From assembly GCA_050304135.1 (NCBI GenBank), contig JBNLDC010000064.1:1-64000 (forward strand): DNA of 64,000 nucleotides, read 5' to 3'. Within the stretch, counting starts at the first letter, position 1. Each line of letters starts with the position of its first letter. A model generated the notes under the pieces. The model had not been told where the DNA came from and did no database searches. It worked only from the letters and a program-made list of their open reading frames with translations. This document shows, in pieces, positions 48,708-57,636 of the stretch. Made by a program: the position numbers and the translations under genes. This DNA is from JAFGNB01 sp050304135. Lineage in GTDB: Bacteria; Fibrobacterota; Chitinivibrionia; Chitinivibrionales; Chitinispirillaceae.

Positions 48708-51700
48708 TTACGGTACAACAAAGGTTGCCGGGTCGCCCGCAGTATTAGGGCCGATGCTTTCGGTTCCGCGCTTGTCCCGCAGCACTACTCGCCAACGACC
48801 ACTAATTGTCGGTTTGAAGGTATATGTAGCATGCAATCCGAGTCCGGAGATGGTTTCTTCCCCGAAACGGGAATCGTCAAGCGATGGCCACGGTTCATGA
48901 AAAAGAGCGGAATCCGGCTCATCGGTGTTTCCGTATTTAATATAAATTTGTACTTGCGTCTTCAGGCCATCTTTCTCATCTACTGTCTTTTCCCATTTTA
49001 ATATTGTACTATCGCTGCTGGTGCCGTATGCAAACGATGCCGGTCGTGGCGGCGCACTGTCGGCGAATACAATGAACTTTCCGCCTCGGACAAGACTATC
49101 ATCATCTTTTCCGTAAATCCAATAGTTGAACCCGTTGTTGACCTCCAGAACCCCAATGTTCCTCATGATGGTATCGGAGATAGTCTTCCTGCCAAGTGCG
49201 GGCCCGGATTCATTCCAATAGTAGTCGGTAATTGTACCGTTTGTATCAAAATGATTAATATGAATAGGGTAGTTGGTTCCGATCCCATTATCCACTACTA
49301 CCCACAATGTGTCGGTACTGTCCCCCCATAGTACCGGTTCTCCTTTGCGAATGTTTATTGCTGTTGAAAGAACTGTGGAGGCTACAGTATCTTCATCAAT
49401 AACCCAAATTTTTACGTTGTACGGGCCACTGGTGGTATCGAATGTATGGGTAAATGAGGTGTCAACAGCGCCAACGGTTCCGTTGTAAACAATTGAATCA
49501 TGAACCGAGGAACCGTTATCCCAGTTTGCCGCAATCTTCCTGATATTACCATTGATGTCCTCGGCATGAATCGAAAAGGTTATGGGATCATTGACGAACA
49601 ATTCATCGGAAGGCTCAGAGAGTGATACCAGGTTTACCGAGGGAGTGCCTTTTAAGAGTGTAAAATTGTACGATTCATCATCGGTAAGATTGTCGGCATC
49701 AAATACACGGAAAAGTATTGTATGGGCACCGTCTTCGTTTCTGTTGTACTTTCGGGTAAATACGGCAGCATTATTTACAACTAAAACTGAGTCTTCGAAA
49801 CTCTGATCTCCGTTCCACGATACTCTGACAAACCGGTTCTCATTGTTTGGATCCACGACCGAAACGGTAAATTTTATAGTATCACCAATATACAGATCGT
49901 CAAATCCGGGATCATCTACCGTTACCCCCGTAATTGAAGGCTGCCCGAGTGCTACGTATACCGTTTCACTGATTAGATTCGAAGCGATCGAATCGTCATC
50001 AAGAACGTATGCTTCGACTGTATGGTTCCCTGCTGTTAGGAACTTATGTTTGAATGTCGCATTTAAAGGCCCGATTTGTGTCTCAAAAGAGCCCTGGTTA
50101 TCCCACCGGATCGCCGTAAGAATTATGGAACCGTCATCGTTGACATCTTCACCTTGAACGATGTAGGAAGTGTCATCATTAATCCAAACAGTGTCAAAAA
50201 AGTTGACACTTGCTACCGGCCTTCCCTCATCCACCGTCACCGTTCGTGAAATCGTATCCGACGAAAACCCGTCATCATCAATCACGAATGCTTCAACCGT
50301 ATGGGATCCACTGTCACTGAACGGGTGTGAGAAAATAGTACTGTTTTGAAGGGTGAACGTATCAACATCATCCCAGCGGATTCCGCGCAGTAGAACATCG
50401 CCGTTATCGTCGCTGCCGTTGACGGTATACTGTTCCGTGTCGTTTATCCAGACCGTGGCCGGAAAAGCAACATCAACCGTGGGGGTTCCCCTGTTGACGG
50501 TAATACTTGTTGTATACTGCGAGCTTGTGTATCCCTGATTGTCAACTGCAACGACCCGAACCTGTTTTACTCCGGGCGTTGTGTACAAGTGTTGGGGTGT
50601 TTGTGATCGTGAAAATGATTGCCAGGTTTCCCCGGATTCCCACTGCACCCGGATGGTGTCGATGGAACCGCTGCTGTTGGAGTCCGCAGCCGTAACCGAA
50701 AAGGTGGTGTCATCGAACACCCAGCAGGTTTTCGGGGTGATGTTGGTTACTCTCGGTCTGCCGAGCGTCACCTTAAGCGGGGTGCTCATGCGCCTCGCTT
50801 CGGACGTGTACCCCTCGTCATCAATTGCCGTTACGAAAAACCGGATGGTTCCGGTATCGGTAAGTGGCAGTCGAATGGTGTCATTAAAAATCGAATCCGC
50901 GGGATCCACCACGATGGTGTCTTCAGCGAAATTGCCGGTATCCGCATGCACGACAATCGCGACAAGAGTACCATTGGAGTCGCGGGCGGCGATAGCGAGG
51001 TCGACCGAATCGCCGATGAAGCCGGTCCGTTCAGCACAAATCACGCTGTCGACTACCGGCAGGCCGAGTGAGACGGTGATGAAAAACTTTACCGGTGTTT
51101 CTGATACCTCATTTTCGGAGTTTCTGCAGAGCACCACAACCGTGTCCCTGCCGGCCTCTGAAAAGACAAGGGAATACTGATTGGCGGGAGTGGTATCGGA
51201 TACGGTTCCGCCCTTGCTTGTCCAGATGTAGTCGGTAATGGTACTCCCGGGGTTGTCGCCCGGAAGACCCTCTACGGTGAAGTGTACTGTATCGCCGGAA
51301 AACGTTGTGATATGGTTCTCAAGGGCCGAGTTGATATAAGGCTTGTCGGAGGTAACGTGTACCGAGGTGATAATCGTATCGGAAGAGAAGTTTTTATTGT
51401 CAATGCACCAGAATTGAATTGAGGGTTGTCCGGCCGCAGTCATTTTAAACGAGAGGGTGTCGCCCGTGAATGATTGCGTATCGGTATCCCCGAAGCTGGC
51501 GCGGTAAAACCGTTCGGCGATATATCCGCCGGAACTGCTGTCGGTATCCCAGGTGTTGACAACAAAGGTAAGCGTTTCATTAATTCTCGCGGAAACAGGG
51601 GACTCGAGCAGTACAATTCCCGGACGCCACGTCCGGACCGTAACGTTTGCATCAAGTGTCCACGAGGAGTCGGTATCATTTACAGCAACCACCGACAGGG

Positions 51701-52832
51701 TGAAGGGGGCAATGCTGTCGTTGCAATAGATACTGCAAGTGCCATTATCGATGATCGTGTCATAATCATCCGGAGGATATATGGTCCAAACGTAGGTGAT
51801 ATTCTCATCTGCCACGACCGTGTCAGCTTCGTATGCGGTGACCCTCCAGGTAACGGTATCCCGTACCGGGACGATATCCGGAAAATCAACATACTCGAGA
51901 TTGTACCGGTAGGTACGGGGAAAGACAAGTGCGGTATCGGTATTTCCTACGTTGCCGAAACGGTTTTTAGCGGTAACCGTTACCGTATCGGTATTAGGGG
52001 TGTCCCATGTCCACTCAAGTCCGGTACCTGTCGTTGTCGTATCAAGTCCGGATGTTCCCTTCCATACCAGTGAATCCACGCCGCCGGACGTGTCGGTTAC
52101 CTTAATCGGATATGGGTCTCCAATCGGAGGGTACAGTTTTTCGTTAATGGCGACAAAAGGAGTCAATCCTTTAGGGACCGCTACAACGACTGGGTCGAGA
52201 TCAAGGCCGACAATGCCGTTTTCAAATATCTGTCCCTTTACAAGCAGTGTATCAAATGCATTGACAGGAATCGTCAGGTCACTGTCTTTTAACTTCACTT
52301 CCTTTAAAGGAAGCGAATCACGCGCCCAGCGGACGGTCAGGTTGGAATCATTGCCGGTTAATCCGCTTGTATTTACAATATAACATCGAACGGTGTCGCC
52401 GCGAACGAGTGTCGCTGAATCAACACGGATTTCATAGGGGTTAATTATCGTCAAGGGAACAGAATACGTGGTATCGGTGTTATTGAGACGCAGTGCTCTC
52501 AGCGTGAGTGTGAAATCTCCGTCTCGGTGAAAAAGCACCTGTACATTTTCATCGAATTGATAATGATCCCCGTTACTTGATACCGTATAATTATCTGGAA
52601 TAATTGAAAAAGAAAAAGAGGAATACAAGTCGCTACCGGTATTCCGGCAATAGAATTGATAGGGAATAAACGGCAATAGGGTGGTGTCGGTCGTGTTCGG
52701 ATCATCCCAGTAGAAAGAAAGGCTGTAATCTCCCCCGGTAAACTCCGGATCATACTCATTGGTAGGACTGATCCGGTCGGCGCAGAACATCACCAGCAAT
52801 CCGAGTAACAGAACATATCCCCAGCTGTTCAT
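48708..52832 (-). CDS. Giant extracellular protein with tandem Ig/PKD-like repeats and a fibronectin-like end
   Basis: 1374 residues. The N-terminus is a short hydrophobic export signal with a Cys (YVLLLGLLVMFCADR); the lipobox is not canonical. From about residue 60 the chain is a series of beta-sandwich repeats of roughly 90 residues, clearest near 700-1100. Each carries a 'VWINDT..Y.V.G.D.N' opening and a 'H.F...G.HTVEAFVIDDDGF.S' closing pattern (for example FSDSGSHTVEAFVIDDDGFS and LTAGNHTVEAYVLDDDS), typical of PKD/Ig-like domains. The last about 110 residues look like a fibronectin type III domain (DSTILKWEKTVDEKDGL). There is no sorting-like tail and no enzyme motif. The role is probably surface adhesion or scaffold. 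The ATG overlaps the upstream stop by four bases. Confidence 0.75.
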   Translation of the reverse strand: MNSWGYVLLLGLLVMFCADRISPTNEYDPEFTGGDYSLSFYWDDPNTTDTTLLPFIPYQFYCRNTGSDLYSSFSFSIIPDNYTVSSNGDHYQFDENVQVLFHRDGDFTLTLRALRLNNTDTTYSVPLTIINPYEIRVDSATLVRGDTVRCYIVNTSGLTGNDSNLTVRWARDSLPLKEVKLKDSDLTIPVNAFDTLLVKGQIFENGIVGLDLDPVVVAVPKGLTPFVAINEKLYPPIGDPYPIKVTDTSGGVDSLVWKGTSGLDTTTTGTGLEWTWDTPNTDTVTVTAKNRFGNVGNTDTALVFPRTYRYNLEYVDFPDIVPVRDTVTWRVTAYEADTVVADENITYVWTIYPPDDYDTIIDNGTCSIYCNDSIAPFTLSVVAVNDTDSSWTLDANVTVRTWRPGIVLLESPVSARINETLTFVVNTWDTDSSSGGYIAERFYRASFGDTDTQSFTGDTLSFKMTAAGQPSIQFWCIDNKNFSSDTIITSVHVTSDKPYINSALENHITTFSGDTVHFTVEGLPGDNPGSTITDYIWTSKGGTVSDTTPANQYSLVFSEAGRDTVVVLCRNSENEVSETPVKFFITVSLGLPVVDSVICAERTGFIGDSVDLAIAARDSNGTLVAIVVHADTGNFAEDTIVVDPADSIFNDTIRLPLTDTGTIRFFVTAIDDEGYTSEARRMSTPLKVTLGRPRVTNITPKTCWVFDDTTFSVTAADSNSSGSIDTIRVQWESGETWQSFSRSQTPQHLYTTPGVKQVRVVAVDNQGYTSSQYTTSITVNRGTPTVDVAFPATVWINDTEQYTVNGSDDNGDVLLRGIRWDDVDTFTLQNSTIFSHPFSDSGSHTVEAFVIDDDGFSSDTISRTVTVDEGRPVASVNFFDTVWINDDTSYIVQGEDVNDDGSIILTAIRWDNQGSFETQIGPLNATFKHKFLTAGNHTVEAYVLDDDSIASNLISETVYVALGQPSITGVTVDDPGFDDLYIGDTIKFTVSVVDPNNENRFVRVSWNGDQSFEDSVLVVNNAAVFTRKYNRNEDGAHTILFRVFDADNLTDDESYNFTLLKGTPSVNLVSLSEPSDELFVNDPITFSIHAEDINGNIRKIAANWDNGSSVHDSIVYNGTVGAVDTSFTHTFDTTSGPYNVKIWVIDEDTVASTVLSTAINIRKGEPVLWGDSTDTLWVVVDNGIGTNYPIHINHFDTNGTITDYYWNESGPALGRKTISDTIMRNIGVLEVNNGFNYWIYGKDDDSLVRGGKFIVFADSAPPRPASFAYGTSSDSTILKWEKTVDEKDGLKTQVQIYIKYGNTDEPDSALFHEPWPSLDDSRFGEETISGLGLHATYTFKPTISGRWRVVLRDKRGTESIGPNTAGDPATFVVP

Positions 52833-53767
52833 TTGTCATGTCCCCCGAAAAGGAAGGTAATAGAAAGCCCCGCGAGACAGCAGGCCCCGCCTGCCGCAGC
52901 AAGATTACGGTAGAGAATGAGGTCATCCTGATGTTCACGGATGGACTTCGCTTCGTTGCTATCTCGGGATTTGCTGTAATTAGTTTCGGCGCGAAGTCCT
53001 TTGCTGTTGAAATAATACCACACTCCCGCGGCTCCGGCCACACCCACACCCAGCACAATCCGGACGGGAATCAGCGGGTTCACCGTAAACGCGAACCGGC
53101 CGGGATACATCTTCAGTGTATCGGCAAGTACCGGTTTGCAGGGAATGAACGGCGTACCGGGAATCATGCTGCAGGTGAGCACCGACTTTGACGGGAGGTA
53201 GAGTGCGGTGTCGGGAAAGAGAAAATGATTGTCGGCACAGGTTATTGTATCGAAAATGAAAGCACTGGTGGTATCGGTGAGCCTTATTTTAACGGATGAA
53301 TCGGCAATGATGGTATGGCGCAGAGTGAGTTGTGAATGACTGTAGGTGTAAATCGAGGTGCTGTCGAATACCAGTTTCCGGTCGCTGGAGAGTTTCGGCA
53401 GGGAGAAGGGCATTTTGCCGAGCGTGCATTTTTTGCGGGGAACACCGAGCATCTGCAGTGTTCCGAAAACGGTTATCCGCGCGTTCCGGTGAAAAAATAT
53501 CCGGCTTCCCGCCATAAAGGTGACGGTATCACCCTTCGGGATCTTCATCGTTTCAACAACCACGTAATCCCGTGCCGGGTACTCGCCCTCCTGTTCACCG
53601 GTAAGTGCGGTGAGGCCGGTCTCCCTGATGGCGGAGAGGTCTTCGGGGGTGAGCAGTGCTCTTGCAGGAAGGTGCAGCAGGAGAATGAAAACGGCGATCG
53701 CCGCCGATACTGCACGCCTGTGCCGGATGAAGAGATGGTGTGTGTGCTGAATACTGTTTCGTTTCAT
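52829..53767 (-). CDS. Exported beta-helix-like protein with C-terminal hydrophobic segments
   Basis: Protein of 312 residues from the ATG at 53767; no Shine-Dalgarno sequence is clear, and the open frame extends 21 codons further. A signal-like helix (AAIAVFILLLHLPARALL) is followed by the pattern KIPKGDTVTFMAGSRIFFHR then NARITVFGTLQMLG, the 'pGt.i.F..n..i.V.G.L.a.G' rhythm of right-handed beta-helix or cell-surface repeat domains. Further strands include LVFDSTSIYTYSHSQLTLRH. Two hydrophobic segments near the end (IVLGVGVAGAAGVWYYF; AAAGGACCLAGLSITFLFGG) suggest membrane association. Its stop codon overlaps the start of the 1374-residue repeat protein, so the two are made together and probably work together at the cell surface. 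Confidence 0.55.
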   Translation of the reverse strand: MKRNSIQHTHHLFIRHRRAVSAAIAVFILLLHLPARALLTPEDLSAIRETGLTALTGEQEGEYPARDYVVVETMKIPKGDTVTFMAGSRIFFHRNARITVFGTLQMLGVPRKKCTLGKMPFSLPKLSSDRKLVFDSTSIYTYSHSQLTLRHTIIADSSVKIRLTDTTSAFIFDTITCADNHFLFPDTALYLPSKSVLTCSMIPGTPFIPCKPVLADTLKMYPGRFAFTVNPLIPVRIVLGVGVAGAAGVWYYFNSKGLRAETNYSKSRDSNEAKSIREHQDDLILYRNLAAAGGACCLAGLSITFLFGGHDK

Positions 53768-53983
53768 CTGGATCGCGCTGGTACGGGACCGGTTTCTGCA
53801 ACAGAGAGCTATCTCCCTGAATGCAATCAATATACATTACGGGGTTGCTGCAATTGCACCACGAACTACCCTCGCCACGGGAGTTCTGCAGACCGTTGTT
53901 AGCCGACACAACGGTCGTTCAACGTCATCGCGGGTAAGAGAAAACTATGCGGGGAGGCCAACGGTAGGTGGTTATCGTCAGAC

Positions 53984-55144
53984 TTATTCTTCGGCAATAA
54001 TCCAGAGTGGTGAGGAGATCGCTTCGTCACCATCGGATTGTGTTACTTTCACGTAAAAGTAGTTGTTGGAGGGAACCGATATCCCGTAGGTGATTGACAC
54101 CATGGAGGTATTGGGATGCCAGGCGGCAACGATATCGTGATTACCGTCGTAGAGCAGTACTTCGGTGAACTGTTCTCCGTTGCCGTCGAGTGCGGAAATG
54201 ATGAACCGGAAATCGTTACCCCGCAGTACGGAGCCCATTTCATGAGTTCCGGCGGTAAAATTGAGTGCGATGTTTTTGTCGAGTGTGGAGAAAAACCGAC
54301 GAGCTGAAAGTGCCCCGGTGATTTCGGCTCTGGTACAGGCCGGAGCGAGAATGCCGATCCGGTAGTCGGTCATGGTGCCCCATGTGCCGTAATGATTGTC
54401 GCCGCCGCCGGCAGCTCCGATCCGCCATCCACGCGACAGTGCTTCATCGAAAAATCCCTTGTTGTTGTCATCGGGGTATATTCCGTCGTTGTAATAATAA
54501 CGGCTGAAACCATCCCATTTGTTATAGAGTTCCATACCGACAAACTGTTCAACGGGGGTATCCGAAAACCGGTTGAACTCGACGTTGGAACCGAGCCTGC
54601 CGGGATGGTTGAAAAATGCGAATGCGGTGCGTCCGGAAAGCCACTCGCAAAGCTCGGTAAAGGTATCGGTCGCTGAATCAACACTGCTGCACATTTCTTC
54701 GGAGCCGATGATCGCGCAATGGTCATACGTCCACGACGACCACTCGAATCCCCACAGGGCAACGAACGCCGAATCTTCGTTGCAGCTGTCGGCGGTTGCT
54801 TTCATGAGTTTCCATTTGTCGTCGGTAAGCAGATAGTCGTGATCGGCAAGGCTGAAAAAGTCGAATCCTCCCTCGTTTCGGGCATAGTCGTAGGCCTGGC
54901 GGGGAGTACCGGTGCCATCGGACAGGTTCGAATGGTTGTGAAAGTCTCCGTAGTAAACAAAATACCTGCCGAATTGCATACGACGTACCGGAACCGGTCC
55001 CCGGGGAAATTCCCGGATTACCGGTTCATCATGCAGGTGGGAAGGTATCTCCGGAATGTACGGATACGGGGTGATGTTGCACGAGAGAGAAATAAGCTGC
55101 ACCAGAGTGGCGCCAAGCAGGGTTTTGAGCAGATTTTCTGACAT
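53984..55144 (-). CDS. Exported PHP-domain protein (metal-dependent phosphoesterase family)
   Basis: Protein of 386 residues from the ATG at 55144. It starts with a hydrophobic signal and Cys (LLGATLVQLISLSCNITPYP); the lipobox is only approximate. The PHP fold is shown by YYGDFHNHSNLSDGTGTP (the HxH metal motif), FDFFSLADHDYLL, ALWGFEWSSWTYDHCAIIGS and later FFNHPGRLG and AAGGGDNHYGTWG, which supply the metal ligands seen in PHP enzymes. PHP proteins include histidinol phosphatase and polymerase-linked domains, but exported forms with an added C-terminal beta-rich part of about 110 residues, as here, are of unknown substrate. A phosphodiesterase or phosphatase acting on secreted polymers is a guess. 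Confidence 0.75.
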   Translation of the reverse strand: MSENLLKTLLGATLVQLISLSCNITPYPYIPEIPSHLHDEPVIREFPRGPVPVRRMQFGRYFVYYGDFHNHSNLSDGTGTPRQAYDYARNEGGFDFFSLADHDYLLTDDKWKLMKATADSCNEDSAFVALWGFEWSSWTYDHCAIIGSEEMCSSVDSATDTFTELCEWLSGRTAFAFFNHPGRLGSNVEFNRFSDTPVEQFVGMELYNKWDGFSRYYYNDGIYPDDNNKGFFDEALSRGWRIGAAGGGDNHYGTWGTMTDYRIGILAPACTRAEITGALSARRFFSTLDKNIALNFTAGTHEMGSVLRGNDFRFIISALDGNGEQFTEVLLYDGNHDIVAAWHPNTSMVSITYGISVPSNNYFYVKVTQSDGDEAISSPLWIIAEE

Positions 55145-55275
55145 TCCGATGCACAGTCTCATGAATGCTTTATCGTCCGGTGTAGTCGTGAAGCACCGTT
55201 TCGGGTAGATGCTGACATTTTGTTATTGATGACCGTCAATTTGTTCAACGCTCCGTACGGTTATCGCTAATATAC

Positions 55276-55488
55276 TTAGTTCTACTTCGGTAAAATAACG
55301 TAGTATCGGTATTTCTTCCAGTCGCCTCACCCCATCACCCCGTCCGACGGGCTCAGTGCATCGCCTTCGGACACCCCTCTTCCCCTCTCCATGCATGGAG
55401 AGGGGAAGAGGGGATGGGGGAGTTGGGGTGAGGCGATGGAAATAGACGGATATCGGTAAAAATGTTTATCGTACCGAAGTAGAATTAG
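55276..55488. mobile_element. MITE-like unit with a 40-bp perfect palindrome at its core
   Basis: Outer arms TTCTACTTCGGTA (from 55280) and TACCGAAGTAGAA (to 55484) are inverted. Inside are arms TCGCCTCACCCC (55322-55333) and GGGGTGAGGCGA (55425-55436), and at the centre a perfect palindrome of 20 bp per side (55374-55413) around ATGCAT. The right end, 23 bases at 55465-55487, is identical to 118-140 of this window. No coding capacity. Confidence 0.55.
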
Positions 55489-55493
55489 TTCTT

Positions 55494-55621
55494 GTTCAGA
55501 ATCGAGGAGAACGGAAGAAACGTCATCCCCGCGAAGGCGGGGATCCACAGTTTTTGAGGTGAAATGCTGGATTCCCGCTTTCGCGGGAATGACACTTGTC
55601 ATTTTTCATCCTATTCTGAAC
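55494..55621. repeat. Inverted-repeat unit of the GTCATYCCCGCGAA type
   Basis: The outer ends GTTCAGAAT (55494-55502) and ATTCTGAAC (55613-55621) are inverted. Inner arms of about 26 bases at 55522-55547 and 55567-55593 (GTCATCCCCGCGAAGGCGGG against the complement GTCATTCCCGCGAAAGCGGG) pair with few mismatches. This 'GTCATTCCCGCGAAAGCGGGAAT' type of intergenic repeat is widespread in bacteria. Confidence 0.65.
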
Positions 55622-55887
55622 AGACACAACTTAGAAAAAAATTACTTATTCCTGATAATTAATTTCAGCTCAGAATCCCTGACGGAGTTATCCTTCGATA
55701 AGATTAGTGGTCTAAATTCACTTTCCAGGGCTGCTCATGCTGAGTTTGGTCGACGTATGCCCGGTCTCTTTACTGTATTCTGAACAAACACTGGTCAGGT
55801 TGATGTAAGTTTACGAATTTCCATGAAGAAATGTTGCTCCTGCCGGGGAATCTGCTATTTTGCATACACTGGAGGAACGGTTTCGGT

Positions 55888-56415
55888 ATGCATTTGATTT
55901 CAAACCTGTTGCAACGAGGTACCCGGTTCTTTTCACCCGGAACAGGATCGGCTATTTCCCGGTTGGCAGCTCCTTTTATTTGTCCCGGTAAGTCGGTACT
56001 TATAGCCGGAACCGTCGGAAATACGGTCGTGAGATCGGTTGCCGCCCTGGTCGGGGAAACAGGTCTTATTTACACCCTTTCCACAGGTGGAAATGAGCAC
56101 CGTAACCATTCCGGCAATACCGCTGGTGTTTACGCAGGTCCGGCAGTGCATCCGGAAGTACCTGCGGAACCGGTGGAATTCTGTATCTGCATCGGGGGGA
56201 GTCGGGTAGCTCGCTGCCGGAAGCAACTGTTTGCCCGGGTGCATGATACCCTGCGTCCGGCGGCAACACTGCTGCTGATCGTTCCGGTGATACCGGTGGT
56301 GCGGAAACGACACTTTAATCTGCTGGTGGCTGCAGCGGAAGAGGAAGGGTTTATCGGGAGGGCGGGGTCGCACGGTATCGGGTATCAAACCGCACTGTTG
56401 GTCAGGACCTGTTGA
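55888..56415 (+). CDS. Class I SAM methyltransferase-like protein
   Basis: Protein of 175 residues from the ATG at 55888 (GGAGG is 12 bases upstream; a longer frame starts at 55831). The centre resembles the SAM-binding Rossmann fold: GKSVLIAGTVGNTVVRSVAA then LVGETGLIYTLS is similar to motif I and following strand of UbiE-type methyltransferases. RLRPAATLLLIVPV-like sequence (VHDTLRPAATLLLIVP) corresponds to the post-motif III strand. The glycine-rich motif is atypical (AGTVGN rather than GxGxG), and the protein is short. It might be a divergent or inactive member. The next gene is convergent, six bases away. Confidence 0.45.
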   Translation: MHLISNLLQRGTRFFSPGTGSAISRLAAPFICPGKSVLIAGTVGNTVVRSVAALVGETGLIYTLSTGGNEHRNHSGNTAGVYAGPAVHPEVPAEPVEFCICIGGSRVARCRKQLFARVHDTLRPAATLLLIVPVIPVVRKRHFNLLVAAAEEEGFIGRAGSHGIGYQTALLVRTC

Positions 56416-56421
56416 GAGACC

Positions 56422-57351
56422 TTAGTGCTGCTGGAGAAAATCAATCATCAGCCGGTTGAATGCTTCCGGATTCTCTACTGAGGCACCATGACCGCAGTTC
56501 TCCATTTCCACAAAGGTGCAGACGGGAAGGTCCTCCCGGACTTCGCGGATCATCGCCTCCGTTACCTCGGTATCATTTTTTCCCCGCAGCAGAAGTACCG
56601 GCAGTGAATCCGCCGCTACTTTACGGGTGGCTTCCCGGTAATTCCCGTACGATCTACTTCTGATTTGTGAGAGCAGCGCCTTGCCGGTTCCCTTACAGGT
56701 GAACTGCCGTACAAAGGATGAATCGCAGGATGATTTTCTGCCGCCGGGGACCAGGGCTCTTCCACGGGAGATGATTTTCCTTCGCAACAGAAGCGAATAG
56801 GCGATTTCGCCGAGAACCGGTTTTGCCATAAGTGTCATCGGTTTTACCAGCGGTGATGAGGAGTTCATCAGGTTGAGGACCGGAGAGGCGAGTACCATCG
56901 ACCGGATCCTACCTGGATGTGCCGCAGCGAAACTGACGGCAATGGCACCGCCGAAACTCGGTCCGACCAGTGAAACCGGAGCGGTGAGGTGCAGTGAATC
57001 AAGCAATTCAAGTAGTTGCTCACGGTAGAGATCCGGTGAATACGGCCGCTTCAACCGTGAGGAAAACCCGCGACCGTACTGATCGTACTGCAGGATCTTG
57101 AATCCGGCGCTGCGGAGCGCCTCAAGCTGCGGTTCCCAGATACAGAGCGGAATGGTGCCGCCGTGAATGAGAACAACCACGTGACTCCCGATCGGATCGC
57201 CTGATAATTCATAATTGGTGGTTCCGGCGGGAAGTTCAATATACCGGTTACCACCCGTTCTTCTGAATTCATCAAAGGGGACTATCTCGGTACATGAAAC
57301 GAGCAGGTTCGCCAGGAAAAACGCAATAATTACCGATTGGATGAGCTTCAT
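56422..57351 (-). CDS. Lipoprotein alpha/beta hydrolase
   Basis: 309 residues. The signal peptide ends in a good lipobox (LLVSC, Cys near residue 20), so the protein is probably attached to a membrane on the periplasmic side. The alpha/beta-hydrolase fold is clear: oxyanion region VVLIHGGTIPLCIWEP, nucleophile Ser in SLVGPSFGGAIAVSFA, acid Asp in LLLRGKNDTEVTE and catalytic His in ENCGHGASVENPEAFNRLM. It may be an esterase, a lipase or an acyl hydrolase; the substrate is unknown. A location near secreted polysaccharidases would suit an esterase that removes acyl groups, but this is inference only. It converges with the methyltransferase-like gene. Confidence 0.85.
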   Translation of the reverse strand: MKLIQSVIIAFFLANLLVSCTEIVPFDEFRRTGGNRYIELPAGTTNYELSGDPIGSHVVVLIHGGTIPLCIWEPQLEALRSAGFKILQYDQYGRGFSSRLKRPYSPDLYREQLLELLDSLHLTAPVSLVGPSFGGAIAVSFAAAHPGRIRSMVLASPVLNLMNSSSPLVKPMTLMAKPVLGEIAYSLLLRRKIISRGRALVPGGRKSSCDSSFVRQFTCKGTGKALLSQIRSRSYGNYREATRKVAADSLPVLLLRGKNDTEVTEAMIREVREDLPVCTFVEMENCGHGASVENPEAFNRLMIDFLQQH

Positions 57352-57636
57352 GAAGATTATTTTCCGTTTGAAGACGCCTCACATAGTATGATGTGAATAT
57401 AAATCGGGTGTGACGAAACGTATCAACACTCTGCAATTTATTTACGCACTATCCGGGGGAGTGCCGGTAAGCAGGCGATGTCATGGCCGGAGAACGATCG
57501 CCGGTCAGGTACCGAATGGCTTGACTGAAAATGTTTCAGCGAACGGGCTCTGTGGTATTGTTCACTAAAAGGCGTGGATGAAATAAAATTACAGGGAAAA
57601 CTCAAGCAGTTGAAAAAACCGGATCACGGAGGTGTA

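Larger units (their letters stand above)
55145..55887. other. Non-coding region holding nested inverted-repeat elements
   Basis: There is no gene in about 740 bases. Two adjacent repeat units (55276-55488 and 55494-55621) fill the centre. TATTCTGAACA occurs at 55612-55622 and again near 55777-55787, so part of the second unit's end is repeated further right. Candidate promoters for the flanking genes were not resolved. Confidence 0.55.

Noticed and set aside
55374..55413. The palindrome as an origin of replication or a partition site
   Set aside because: No DnaA boxes, no dnaA/gyrB/parAB genes nearby, and the palindrome is part of a repeat unit.
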